Below are positions 1 to 6,895 of a stretch of DNA of 13,055 nt, piece by piece. Made by a program: the position numbers and the translations under genes. The stretch's first letter is position 1, and each line of letters opens with the position of its first letter. Location: positions 1 to 13,055 of the forward strand of contig DRLE01000144.1 in NCBI GenBank assembly GCA_011051475.1. Reading direction: 5' to 3'. The notes beneath the pieces are model-generated. The model was not told where the DNA came from. It saw nothing but the letters and a program-made list of their open reading frames with translations, and ran no database searches. This DNA comes from Gammaproteobacteria bacterium. Its GTDB lineage: Bacteria > Pseudomonadota > Gammaproteobacteria > SZUA-229.

Positions 1-2049
1 CCGGGCGGGGTAGCCGGATTGCAGGTGGATCCGCATGAGCTGTTCGTAGATGCGTTCATCCAGGGGATCGATCTCCAGCGCCCGCTGCAGGTAGGCTTCG
101 CTGTCGAGGCGCGCATCGGCATCCGGCGCCGAGGCGGCCAGCGCCAGCGCGCCTTCGAGGTAGCGCCGGCGCAGGCGCTCGCGGTGTTCGATGATCCAGG
201 TTTCGCTCACATCACCGGCGAGGAAGTCGCCGCGGTAGAGGTCCAGCGCGGCTTTCAGCGCGGGCCGGTCGATGTGATCCGGGCGCAGGCTGCGCCGCAA
301 GGCGGACTGGAAGCGGAAAACATCCACATCGCAGTATTTTTCCACCAGCGACAGGTTGCCATGTTGCAGTTGCAGCCAGGGCAGGGGCTCCTCGCCATCG
401 TCGAGCCCCAAGCGGCGCAGGCGCCAGATCAGCACCTTGAGATTGCGGTAGGCCTGATCGCCCTCGGCGTCGGGCCAGAGCAGATCGGCAAGCTGGCTTA
501 TAGGGATCTTTTGGCCGCCGTGGACGAGCAGCGCCTTTAACAGGCTTTTGCTGCGCCCGCCCCGCCATTTGCGGTCATAAATGGTTTTGTCGCCGATTTC
601 GATGCGCAGCCTGCCGAGAGTCTCAATGACAAGCGAACGCGCACTGTCCGGTGACGGCCCGGCAGCGGACGCCGGGACATCGGAGGCCAGTTGCGCCTGC
701 AAATCGTGAATAAAGGCCTCGTCACGACCGATATGCGGAAAGCTCATATCGGGGGGGAGCAGCATACGGGCACGATGGAAACTGGCCTTCGCTTCTTCGA
801 CCATCGAGCGGCGAAGCAGCAGGCTGGCGCGCTCCAGTGCACTGATCACGGCGAAGATCCGGAATTCCGATTCCCCCCAGGCCGCATCCCAGGCATCCAG
901 GTATTCAAGCGCCTCGTCATCGCGACCGAGGTCGGCCAGCGCCTGTATTCGCAGCAGTGCCGGCACCACGGCGCTCAACGGGCTCTCGCTGGCGAGACTG
1001 CGTTCACAGGCTATCTCGGCGTGCTGCAGGGCGCGGTGAGCCTGTCCCATCTGCAGGGCAACGACACCGAGATTGTAATGGGAGTAGCAGTGATAAAAGG
1101 CATGATGCTCGGGAATGACATGCTGGTGCAGGCGCTGGGCCACGGCTTCCAGTTCGTCGCTATGCCCGCACCAGGCCAGCGCCGTGAGCAGATGACCCAG
1201 ACCGGTAACCCACACCGAAGGCGGCAACAGGTCATACCATTCCTGCCCGGTGAGCGTATCAAGATAGACCTGCGCACGTTGTGCCTGCCCCAGCACGACA
1301 TCATACAGGCCCATGCAACTGAGAAGATAAACATAGGCGACATGCGTAATGCCTCCGGCCGCGGCCAGCGCACAGGCATCGGCCAGCACGATCTCGCCGG
1401 CATCGAGCCTGCCGCGATAGAAATGGCAGTAGGCGGCGGCCGCCGAGCCGAAAACCAGCAAGGAGTTGGAACCGGCCCGTTCGGCAAGCATGCGCTGGCG
1501 GGCATAGGACTCGCTGGCGGACTCGATCGCACCCTGCCATGTCAGTTCCACCAGTCCCTTGAAACCAAACAGTGAAGCCTGCGCGTGTATGGAAAGGCCG
1601 TCCACGGCCAGCAGCGTCGCAATCGTTGCGTACCAGGGCTCATAGTCACTGAAATGAAGGCCGCTGTCCCATACCGCCGCGACTCCCGCGCCAGCGGCAA
1701 CGCTGGCGGCCTCGTAATCACCGCTTGCCTGCAATGCCTCGCAGAGCGTGCGCACTGCGGCCCCTTCAATCACGGGCTGTGCTACCGTGGCCAGCAACTG
1801 AAGCCGTGGTGATAGCGTAACGCCCTCGAACGCCGGGCTTTGCAAGGGCATGAGATGCACCACCAGTCGCGGGATGTCGGTATCGAACCACCAGCTCAAA
1901 CCATCACGCGCCAGTGATTCGAGATAACGCTCGACATCTCCCTGTTCCAGCCACGCCTGATAGGTCGCCTGCAGCGTCATTACCGGCGCGGCCGGCATGT
2001 GTGCAGTACAGTCCTCGTCAGGGCTGTGGTAGACAAAATGATTATTCAC
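1..2049 (-). CDS. TPR-rich transcriptional regulator with C-terminal winged helix and BTAD domain (partial, cut by window edge)
   Basis: The reading frame is open from a GTG at 2049 to base 1, giving 683 codons with no stop, so the C-terminus lies outside the window. Residues about 30-460 are helical, alanine/leucine-rich and TPR-like. A winged-helix DNA-binding domain begins near residue 472 (VIETLGRLRIEIGDKTIYDR, then KSLLKALLVHGG and ISQLADLLWPD). A bacterial transcriptional activator (BTAD) domain begins near residue 574 (DVDVFRFQSAL, LYRGDFLAGD at 604-613). No Walker A motif is seen, so it lacks the NTPase module of MalT/AfsR-type proteins. The DNA-binding module sits after the TPR region, the reverse of typical SARP regulators. 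The GTG start has a weak AGGG about 7 bases upstream; an in-frame ATG at 1998 is an alternative. The target genes and signal are unknown. The family is fairly certain, the role is not. Confidence 0.85.
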   Translation of the reverse strand, partial: MNNHFVYHSPDEDCTAHMPAAPVMTLQATYQAWLEQGDVERYLESLARDGLSWWFDTDIPRLVVHLMPLQSPAFEGVTLSPRLQLLATVAQPVIEGAAVRTLCEALQASGDYEAASVAAGAGVAAVWDSGLHFSDYEPWYATIATLLAVDGLSIHAQASLFGFKGLVELTWQGAIESASESYARQRMLAERAGSNSLLVFGSAAAAYCHFYRGRLDAGEIVLADACALAAAGGITHVAYVYLLSCMGLYDVVLGQAQRAQVYLDTLTGQEWYDLLPPSVWVTGLGHLLTALAWCGHSDELEAVAQRLHQHVIPEHHAFYHCYSHYNLGVVALQMGQAHRALQHAEIACERSLASESPLSAVVPALLRIQALADLGRDDEALEYLDAWDAAWGESEFRIFAVISALERASLLLRRSMVEEAKASFHRARMLLPPDMSFPHIGRDEAFIHDLQAQLASDVPASAAGPSPDSARSLVIETLGRLRIEIGDKTIYDRKWRGGRSKSLLKALLVHGGQKIPISQLADLLWPDAEGDQAYRNLKVLIWRLRRLGLDDGEEPLPWLQLQHGNLSLVEKYCDVDVFRFQSALRRSLRPDHIDRPALKAALDLYRGDFLAGDVSETWIIEHRERLRRRYLEGALALAASAPDADARLDSEAYLQRALEIDPLDERIYEQLMRIHLQSGYPAR

Positions 2050-2272
2050 GAAACACCCTGTGAACCGCCCCTGATTTACCGGAGACCGCTTTACCTGGGT
2101 CAAGCTGCCACGGCCGAATCTTCAGTTTCATCATAATACAACTTCGTCATATTCAGATGCTGGAACATTTCCAATCGGTTCCGGAAAACGCCTGTTAAAC
2201 CAGGCCAGCGCCTGTAATCGGCTCAAGCTCTGGAAGCAGGAAAACATAGTAACGTACGCAATAACCGGAACG

Positions 2273-2303
2273 CCTTAACTCCATTGATTTGTTAAGGTTT
2301 TTT
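2273..2303 (+). terminator. Inverted repeat CCTTAAC/GTTAAGG followed by T-run
   Basis: Arms CCTTAAC (2273-2279) and GTTAAGG (2291-2297) are perfectly complementary around an 11-base loop and are followed by six T on the plus strand (2298-2303). This is the shape of a weak intrinsic terminator for plus-strand transcripts, although no plus-strand gene precedes it. On the minus strand the repeat lies just downstream of a possible promoter for the regulator, so it could instead be an operator. The sequence does not decide between the two. Confidence 0.35.
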
Positions 2304-2307
2304 AAAA

Positions 2308-2335
2308 ATCATACAGCATCACTATGGCAAAACAA
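2308..2335 (-). promoter_or_regulatory. Possible sigma-70 promoter for the BTAD regulator
   Basis: On the minus strand, TTGTTT (2335-2330) and TATGAT (2313-2308) are separated by 16 bases and read towards the regulator. It would give a leader of about 250 bases containing the CCTTAAC/GTTAAGG repeat. The match is moderate and the region is AT-rich, so chance is possible. Confidence 0.3.
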
Positions 2336-2427
2336 GCACAAGCAGCATCTAAATTGATTCAGATCAGAAAAAATCTGTGAAATGAAACAGGTTACCTGTA
2401 TGAGGCAGTCGCGTTGTTTGACTGGAT

Positions 2428-3048
2428 CTAGCTCTGACCCCAGCGTGGCTGCACGGTGTGTGTAACGGCCAGTTGATCGAGAATTTTTGCCACCACGAAA
2501 TCCACCAGGTCGGCCACCGTTTCCGCCCGGTTATAAAAACCGGGATTGGCACAGAGCACCACCACACCCATGCGTGACAGTTTCAGCATGTTCTCAAGAT
2601 GAATATCCGAGTATGGTGTTTCCCGCGGCACGATGATCAGCTTGCGCCGCTCCTTGAGCATGACATCCGCCGAGCGTTCGATCAGGTTATTGCTGGCGCC
2701 GTTGGCAATCGCCGACAGGGCCCCCATGGAACAGGGACAAACCACCATGGCATCGACATGCGCGCCGCCGGAAGCCGTGGGCGCGGTCCATTCATCCTCG
2801 CCGAACACCCGCAACAGACTGCTGTCACAGGCATAACGTTCAACCAGGGATGCCTGTATATCCTGACAACGCGCAGGCAGTGCCAGATCCGTTTCCATAC
2901 CAATCACCACCTTCGCCGCCCGGCTGATCATCAGGTAAACCGTATGCTCCTTCTGCAGCAAAATCTCAAGCAAACGAAAGCCATACTGCACGCCGGAGGC
3001 GCCGGTAATCGCAAGTGAAATAATTTTCCCGCTTTTATGCTTGTTCAC
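2428..3048 (-). CDS. ubiX: Flavin prenyltransferase UbiX
   Basis: UbiX makes prenylated FMN by joining dimethylallyl phosphate to reduced FMN. This is the cofactor of the decarboxylase UbiD in ubiquinone synthesis, and the reaction is cytosolic. The 206-residue product has the family hallmarks in order: TGASG at 15-19 in the nucleotide-binding loop, CPCSMGALSAIANGASNNLI at 104-123, VPRETP at 140-145, HLENMLKLSRMG at 150-161 and PGFYNRAETVADLVDFVVAK at 169-188. Length and motif order are normal for the family. The start is a GTG at 3048 lying inside a heptamer repeat, with no Shine-Dalgarno sequence upstream. No earlier in-frame start fits, because the repeat supplies a stop. It follows mpl by 13 bases and is probably translated by coupling to it. 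No ubiD is in the window. Confidence 0.95.
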   Translation of the reverse strand: MNKHKSGKIISLAITGASGVQYGFRLLEILLQKEHTVYLMISRAAKVVIGMETDLALPARCQDIQASLVERYACDSSLLRVFGEDEWTAPTASGGAHVDAMVVCPCSMGALSAIANGASNNLIERSADVMLKERRKLIIVPRETPYSDIHLENMLKLSRMGVVVLCANPGFYNRAETVADLVDFVVAKILDQLAVTHTVQPRWGQS

Positions 3049-3078
3049 TATTAACTATTCACTATTCGTTATTCACTG
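3044..3078. repeat. Heptamer array (TTCACTA)n at the mpl/ubiX junction
   Basis: Five contiguous 7-base units lie here: TTCACTA (3044-3050), TTAACTA (3051-3057), TTCACTA (3058-3064), TTCGTTA (3065-3071) and TTCACTG (3072-3078). On the coding strand they read as variants of TGAATAG. They encode the last residues of mpl (VNNE) and its TAG stop, and contain the GTG start of ubiX. The last G (3078) is also the first base of a perfect stem-loop in mpl. A longer array of the same heptamer is at 10377-10425. Confidence 0.9.
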
Positions 3079-4438
3079 CGTCTGCAAGCGAAGCGAGCAG
3101 ACGCCCATGTATTGCCTCAAACCCGCCATTACTCATAATCAGCACATGATCACCCTCGCGCGTATTCTCGACCAGGTAATCAATAATCGCCTGTGTGTCA
3201 TCGAAGATGGTCGCCGGCCTGGTTGATGCTTTCATTTCTTCTTCCAGACTCCAGTCTGTACCTTCATTCTGGTACAGACAGATTACATCGGCCTGCTGCA
3301 GCGATTCACACAAGCGGCCCTGGTGCACACCCATGCGCATGGTATTGGATCGCGGTTCCAGCACGGCAAATACCCTGCCCTCGTCCCTGATTTCGTTCAT
3401 GGCTTTCAGTGTTTCGACAATGGCCGTGGGATGGTGCGCAAAATCATCATAAACCGTTACGCCGTTCTCGCGGCCTCGTACTTCCAGTCTGCGCTTGATA
3501 CCCCTGAACGCTTTCAGTGCCTCACAACTGACATCAACCGGCACACCGGCGTGCCGGGCCGCGGCGATAGCGGCCAGTGCGTTCATGCGATTGTGTGAGC
3601 CATGCAGATCCCAGCTGACACTGCCGATGGCTTCACCGTCAAGCAGTACCTCAAAGTGGCGCCCGTCAGCACTGGCATTGTCAATCGACCAGCCCTGTGA
3701 ATTTTTACCGGAATAAAAATCCGCGACCTGCGACCAGCAGCCCATGTCGATCACATCATCAAGATTGCTGTCCTCACCGTTTTTGACGATCATGCCCTCA
3801 CCGGGAATGGTGCGTACGAAATAATGAAACTGCTTTTTGATGGCATCCAGGTTTTCGAAAATATCGGCGTGATCGAATTCCAGGTTGTTCAGTATGGCCG
3901 TACGCGGTCGGTAATGCACGAACTTGGAGCGCTTGTCGAAAAAGGCGGTGTCATATTCATCGGCCTCGACAACGAAGAACGGCATATCACCGAAACGTGC
4001 AGACAGACCGAAATTGCCCGGAATACCGCCGATCAGAAAACCAGGCTCAAGGCCGGCATACTGCAGTATCCAGGCCAGCATACTGGCGGTGGTCGTTTTA
4101 CCGTGGGTGCCGGCCACCGCCAGCACCCAGCGCTGGCTGAGCACATGCCTGGCCAGCCACTCGGGTCCCGAACTGTAGGGAATGTTTTTGTTCAGCACAT
4201 GCTCAACTGCCGCATTGCCGCGCGACATGGCATTGCCGATAACCACCTCGTCGACATCATCGGGAATATGCCCGGGAAGGAAACCCTCACTCAGAACAAT
4301 GCCCTGCTCCTCCAGCTGCGTACTCATAGGCGGATAGACATTGGCATCGCTGCCACTGACCTCGTGCCCGGCCTGTTTGGCCAGCACCGCGATACCGCCC
4401 ATAAAAGTGCCACAAATACCGAGAATATGAATTTTCAA
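3062..4438 (-). CDS. mpl: UDP-N-acetylmuramate:L-alanyl-gamma-D-glutamyl-meso-diaminopimelate ligase (murein tripeptide recycling)
   Basis: Mpl re-attaches the tripeptide L-Ala-gamma-D-Glu-meso-DAP, recovered from peptidoglycan turnover, to UDP-MurNAc using ATP in the cytoplasm. The 458-residue protein is a full Mur ligase. It has an N-terminal Rossmann domain (HILGICGTFMGGIA from residue 4), the ATP-binding loop GTHGKTT (110-116), the central motifs EADEYDTAFFDKRSKF (158-173) and NNLEFDHADIF (184-194), HGSHNRMNA (279-287), and C-terminal motifs DDFAHHPTAI (331-340), EPRSNTMRMG (361-370) and SNGGFEAIHGRLL (436-448). These patterns separate Mpl from MurC. The start is TTG at 4438 with a strong AAGGAG seven bases upstream. 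It lies 22 bases after the membrane-protein gene and 13 before ubiX, so one transcript is likely. The C-terminal tail after IHGRLL is encoded by a stem-loop and the heptamer repeat. Confidence 0.95.
   Translation of the reverse strand: MKIHILGICGTFMGGIAVLAKQAGHEVSGSDANVYPPMSTQLEEQGIVLSEGFLPGHIPDDVDEVVIGNAMSRGNAAVEHVLNKNIPYSSGPEWLARHVLSQRWVLAVAGTHGKTTTASMLAWILQYAGLEPGFLIGGIPGNFGLSARFGDMPFFVVEADEYDTAFFDKRSKFVHYRPRTAILNNLEFDHADIFENLDAIKKQFHYFVRTIPGEGMIVKNGEDSNLDDVIDMGCWSQVADFYSGKNSQGWSIDNASADGRHFEVLLDGEAIGSVSWDLHGSHNRMNALAAIAAARHAGVPVDVSCEALKAFRGIKRRLEVRGRENGVTVYDDFAHHPTAIVETLKAMNEIRDEGRVFAVLEPRSNTMRMGVHQGRLCESLQQADVICLYQNEGTDWSLEEEMKASTRPATIFDDTQAIIDYLVENTREGDHVLIMSNGGFEAIHGRLLASLADAVNNE
3078..3104. 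repeat. Perfect 8-bp stem-loop within the 3' end of mpl
   Basis: GCGTCTGC (3078-3085) and GCAGACGC (3097-3104) are exact inverse complements around an 11-base spacer. The stem lies in the last codons of mpl and shares base 3078 with the final unit of the heptamer array. Confidence 0.85.
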
Positions 4439-4445
4439 AGATTAA

Positions 4446-4451
4446 CTCCTT
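4446..4451 (-). promoter_or_regulatory. Strong ribosome binding site fixing the TTG start of mpl
   Basis: AAGGAG on the minus strand lies seven bases before TTG AAA ATT CAT, which encodes the conserved Mpl N-terminus. No ATG in this frame lies nearby that would keep the nucleotide-binding loop, so the site supports the unusual TTG start. Confidence 0.8.
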
Positions 4452-4460
4452 ATGTGGCTA

Positions 4461-4967
4461 TCAGGCCGGAAACAGCAACTGCGACAGGGCAATTGTGATA
4501 AAAAACAGGGAGAATGACAGTGCCAGCGCGCCCATCAGGCGCATTTCCAGAGCGTGCATGAATATATACCCCTTGACCAGTATCTCCCAGCTGATCAGCA
4601 TCAGAAAAACCAGGGACATGGTAGATTTAACGCCCTCTTCCACGGTGTTATCCGAGAGTACGGCAAATACCGGCCATGCCAGCAGGTTAAGCAGGATGCC
4701 AACGCCCAGCATGGCACTGAATGTCTGTACGAAACGCGGCGCTTTCCCCAGCGCATTCAGTACCGTCCAGGTGAAAACAGCCTGCACCAGCAGACCGAAT
4801 ATTACATCAATATAGGCATCATCGGGGCTGACCGTTGTCTGCAGTATAATCAGCCCGCTGAAAACATAGGCAGCCGCCAGGCCCGCGAGCAAGCCTCTGG
4901 AATAGGACAAATCCTGCGGCGCCGCGCGCAATATCATCAGGGCGAATAATTTTTGAAGGTCTGACAT
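4461..4967 (-). CDS. Small multi-pass inner-membrane protein of unknown function
   Basis: I do not recognise a named family. The 168-residue product has a short charged N-terminus (MSDLQKLFALMILRAAPQDL), then about five hydrophobic segments near residues 26-44, 54-73, 83-104, 115-140 and 144-166. There is no signal peptide or known catalytic motif. Its stop is 22 bases upstream of mpl on the same strand, so it is probably the first gene of a membrane protein-mpl-ubiX operon. It diverges from pyrC across 38 bases. A role in envelope or quinone biology is only guilt by association. The ATG at 4967 is the best start, with no clear Shine-Dalgarno sequence. That it is a real gene is supported by the clean hydrophobic pattern and operon spacing. 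Confidence 0.75.
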   Translation of the reverse strand: MSDLQKLFALMILRAAPQDLSYSRGLLAGLAAAYVFSGLIILQTTVSPDDAYIDVIFGLLVQAVFTWTVLNALGKAPRFVQTFSAMLGVGILLNLLAWPVFAVLSDNTVEEGVKSTMSLVFLMLISWEILVKGYIFMHALEMRLMGALALSFSLFFITIALSQLLFPA

Positions 4968-5005
4968 TGCAACTTAGGGCATAATAGCGGTAGAAGGTCT
5001 GCATT

Positions 5006-6040
5006 ATGACAAAAACTCAGCTAACAATCACTCAGCCGGATGACTGGCACCTGCACCTGCGCGATGGCGATGCCTTAAACAGCGTTGCGCCGTTTACCGC
5101 CAGGCAGTTCGCCCGCGCCATCGTTATGCCCAATCTCAGCCCGCCGGTGACTACCGTGGTTGCCGCCGTGGAATACCTCGACCGTATTCTGGCCGCGGTC
5201 GAAGGCACGGATTTCGAGCCGCTGATGACGCTTTATCTCACCGACAATACCTCGGTCGATGAGATTATCGCCGCACGCAAGAGCTGCTTTATCAAGGCGC
5301 TGAAACTGTATCCGGCAGGCGCCACCACCAATTCCGATGCCGGCGTCACCGATATCCGCCACTGCGACGCGGTGCTGGAAAAAATGCAGGAAACCGGCCT
5401 GCCGCTGCTGGTCCATGGCGAGGTCACACGTCCCGAGGTCGATGTCTTCGACCGTGAAAAAGTCTTTATCGACGAGGTACTGGCGCCACTGATACAGCGC
5501 TTTCCCGAGCTGAAAGTGGTGTTCGAACATATCACCACCAAAGAGGCGGTGGCATTCGTACAGGAAGCACCGGCCACTGTGGGCGCCACCATCACCGCCC
5601 ACCACCTGCTGTACAACCGCAACGCCATGTTCCAGGGCGGCCTGCGCCCGCATCACTACTGCCTGCCGGTATTAAAGCGCGACATCCACCAGCAGGCGCT
5701 GCTGGGCGCCATTGCCAGCGGCAGCAACAAATTCTTTCTCGGCACCGACAGCGCCCCGCACGCGAAAAACAAAAAGGAATCGGCCTGCGGCTGCGCCGGC
5801 ATTTTTTCCGCGCACGCGGCCATTGAAATCTACGCCACGATCTTCGAACAGCAGAACGCCCTCGACAAGCTCGAAGCCTTCGCCAGCCTCAATGGCCCCG
5901 ACTTCTACGGCCTGCCCTACAACAAAAAAACCATTACCCTGGAAAAAACAGAGTGGACTATCCCGAATGAATATCCCCTGGGCGATGAAACGCTGGTACC
6001 CTTCCTCGCAGGTGAAAATATTTCCTGGAAACTTGTATAA
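5006..6040 (+). CDS. pyrC: Dihydroorotase, PyrC type
   Basis: PyrC is the zinc enzyme that closes N-carbamoyl-L-aspartate to L-dihydroorotate in pyrimidine synthesis. The 344-residue protein carries all metal ligands of the E. coli-type enzyme, each shifted by two residues. They are H15 and H17 in DDWHLHLRDG, the lysine expected to be carboxylated at K100 (ALKLYPAGATTNSDAG), H137 in LLVHGEV, H175 in FEHITT and the catalytic D248 in LGTDSAPH. The substrate-binding stretch RPHHYCLPVLKRD (214-226) is also present. Length is normal. The ATG at 5006 has GAAGG eight bases upstream. It diverges from the membrane-protein gene across 38 bases, and a perfect 28-bp inverted repeat begins 3 bases after its stop. 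It is a solitary pyrimidine gene, as often found in gammaproteobacteria. Confidence 0.97.
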   Translation: MTKTQLTITQPDDWHLHLRDGDALNSVAPFTARQFARAIVMPNLSPPVTTVVAAVEYLDRILAAVEGTDFEPLMTLYLTDNTSVDEIIAARKSCFIKALKLYPAGATTNSDAGVTDIRHCDAVLEKMQETGLPLLVHGEVTRPEVDVFDREKVFIDEVLAPLIQRFPELKVVFEHITTKEAVAFVQEAPATVGATITAHHLLYNRNAMFQGGLRPHHYCLPVLKRDIHQQALLGAIASGSNKFFLGTDSAPHAKNKKESACGCAGIFSAHAAIEIYATIFEQQNALDKLEAFASLNGPDFYGLPYNKKTITLEKTEWTIPNEYPLGDETLVPFLAGENISWKLV

Positions 6041-6043
6041 AAA

Positions 6044-6124
6044 TTATCCGCAAATGAACGCAAATAAACGCGAATGCAAAAACACATATGAAATTTGCGT
6101 TTATTTGCGTTCATTTGCGGATAA
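6044..6124. repeat. Perfect 28-bp inverted repeat between pyrC and rnt
   Basis: The arms 6044-6071 and 6097-6124 are exact inverse complements around a 25-base centre. With one G-U pair the RNA stem extends to 32 pairs and a 17-base loop. Each arm is built from near-identical decamers (CGCAAATGAA, CGCAAATAAA, CGCGAATGCA), so direct repeats lie inside the inverted repeat. The element fills nearly the whole gap between the two genes. Plus-strand transcripts would form a very stable hairpin, but no U-run follows, so it is not a standard intrinsic terminator. It resembles a dispersed palindromic element more than a gene-specific signal. Confidence 0.92.
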
Positions 6125-6132
6125 TAAAACTC

Positions 6133-6780
6133 ATGACTGATAACGACTTAAAACTGATGGCCCGTCGCTTTCGCGGCTTCTACCCGGTGGTGGTGGATGT
6201 TGAAACCGGTGGTTTCAATGAGAAAACGGACGCTCTGCTGGAGATCGGCGCGGTTACACTGAAGATAGATGAGCAGGGTCTGCTGAGCACACACAATACC
6301 TTTCAGCGCCATATCAATCCTTTTGCAGGCGCCAATATGGATCCGGCCTCGCTGGAAGTCAACGGTATCGACCCGCACCACCCGTTTCGCGTTGCTGCCG
6401 CCAGCGACGAGGAAACCGCGATGCGCGAGTTTTTCCGCTTTGTATCAAAGGAAATGAAGGCACACAAATGCAAGCGCGCCATTATGATCGGCCACAATAC
6501 CGTGCTCGATCGCAACTTTATCTTTGCCGCTGCCGAGCGCAACAAGATCTCTCGCAACCCGTTTCACCCCTTCAGCACCTTCGACACCGTCAGCCTGGCC
6601 GGCCTGGCCTATGGCCAGACCGTGCTGTCCCGTGCCGCCCAGGCCGCAGGCCTGGAATGGGACAACAGCGAGGCTCATTCCGCCCTGTACGACGCACAGA
6701 AAACCGCCGAGCTGTTCTGCATTATCAATAACCGCTGGACCGAGGCCTGCGGCGCCGTCTGGAGTGAGGATAATTGCTAA
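6133..6780 (+). CDS. rnt: Ribonuclease T (3'-5' exoribonuclease)
   Basis: RNase T trims 3' ends of tRNA, 5S and 23S rRNA and removes the terminal AMP of tRNA-CCA during end turnover. The 215-residue length equals that of E. coli RNase T. All acidic residues of the DEDDh exonuclease fold are visible: D22 and E24 in VDVETGGF, D126 in GHNTVLD, H182 and D187 in EAHSALYDAQKTAELF. Basic substrate-binding residues occur at the N-terminus (LMARRFRGFYP). An earlier in-frame ATG at 6088 lies inside the inverted-repeat element and would add 15 residues foreign to the family, so the ATG at 6133 is chosen. The ribosome site is weak (GGAT-like). It follows pyrC on the same strand, separated by the 28-bp palindrome. 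Confidence 0.96.
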   Translation: MTDNDLKLMARRFRGFYPVVVDVETGGFNEKTDALLEIGAVTLKIDEQGLLSTHNTFQRHINPFAGANMDPASLEVNGIDPHHPFRVAAASDEETAMREFFRFVSKEMKAHKCKRAIMIGHNTVLDRNFIFAAAERNKISRNPFHPFSTFDTVSLAGLAYGQTVLSRAAQAAGLEWDNSEAHSALYDAQKTAELFCIINNRWTEACGAVWSEDNC

Positions 6781-6895
6781 TTACCGCTGCAGGGACTGTC
6801 CTTTAATGTCAAAAAACTGAAGAAATATTCAGAAAATTTAGCTATAGTCACAATATCGAAGCAAAAATGACGGTATAGGGACACCGCAAAAAATC

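Larger units (their letters stand above)
2050..2427. other. Gene-free spacer between ubiX and the BTAD regulator
   Basis: I see no convincing gene on either strand in these 378 bases, which are more AT-rich than the flanks, especially around 2280-2360. The spacer holds a possible minus-strand promoter for the regulator and a small inverted repeat, both listed separately. No clear minus-strand terminator for ubiX was found. The spacer probably holds the regulator's long leader and its control sites. Confidence 0.6.

Noticed and set aside
19..1575. Long plus-strand open frames opposite the left regulator
   Set aside because: The minus strand carries a continuous frame with clear winged-helix and BTAD motifs; the plus-strand frames show no family features and are shadows in GC-rich coding sequence.
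6088..6132. Upstream ATG giving rnt an extra 15 residues
   Set aside because: The added residues come from the arm of the 28-bp inverted repeat; the 215-residue form from 6133 matches the family.
6817..6832. CTGAA-GAAATA-TTCAG as an rnt terminator
   Set aside because: The stem is only five pairs with little GC and no proper U-run.
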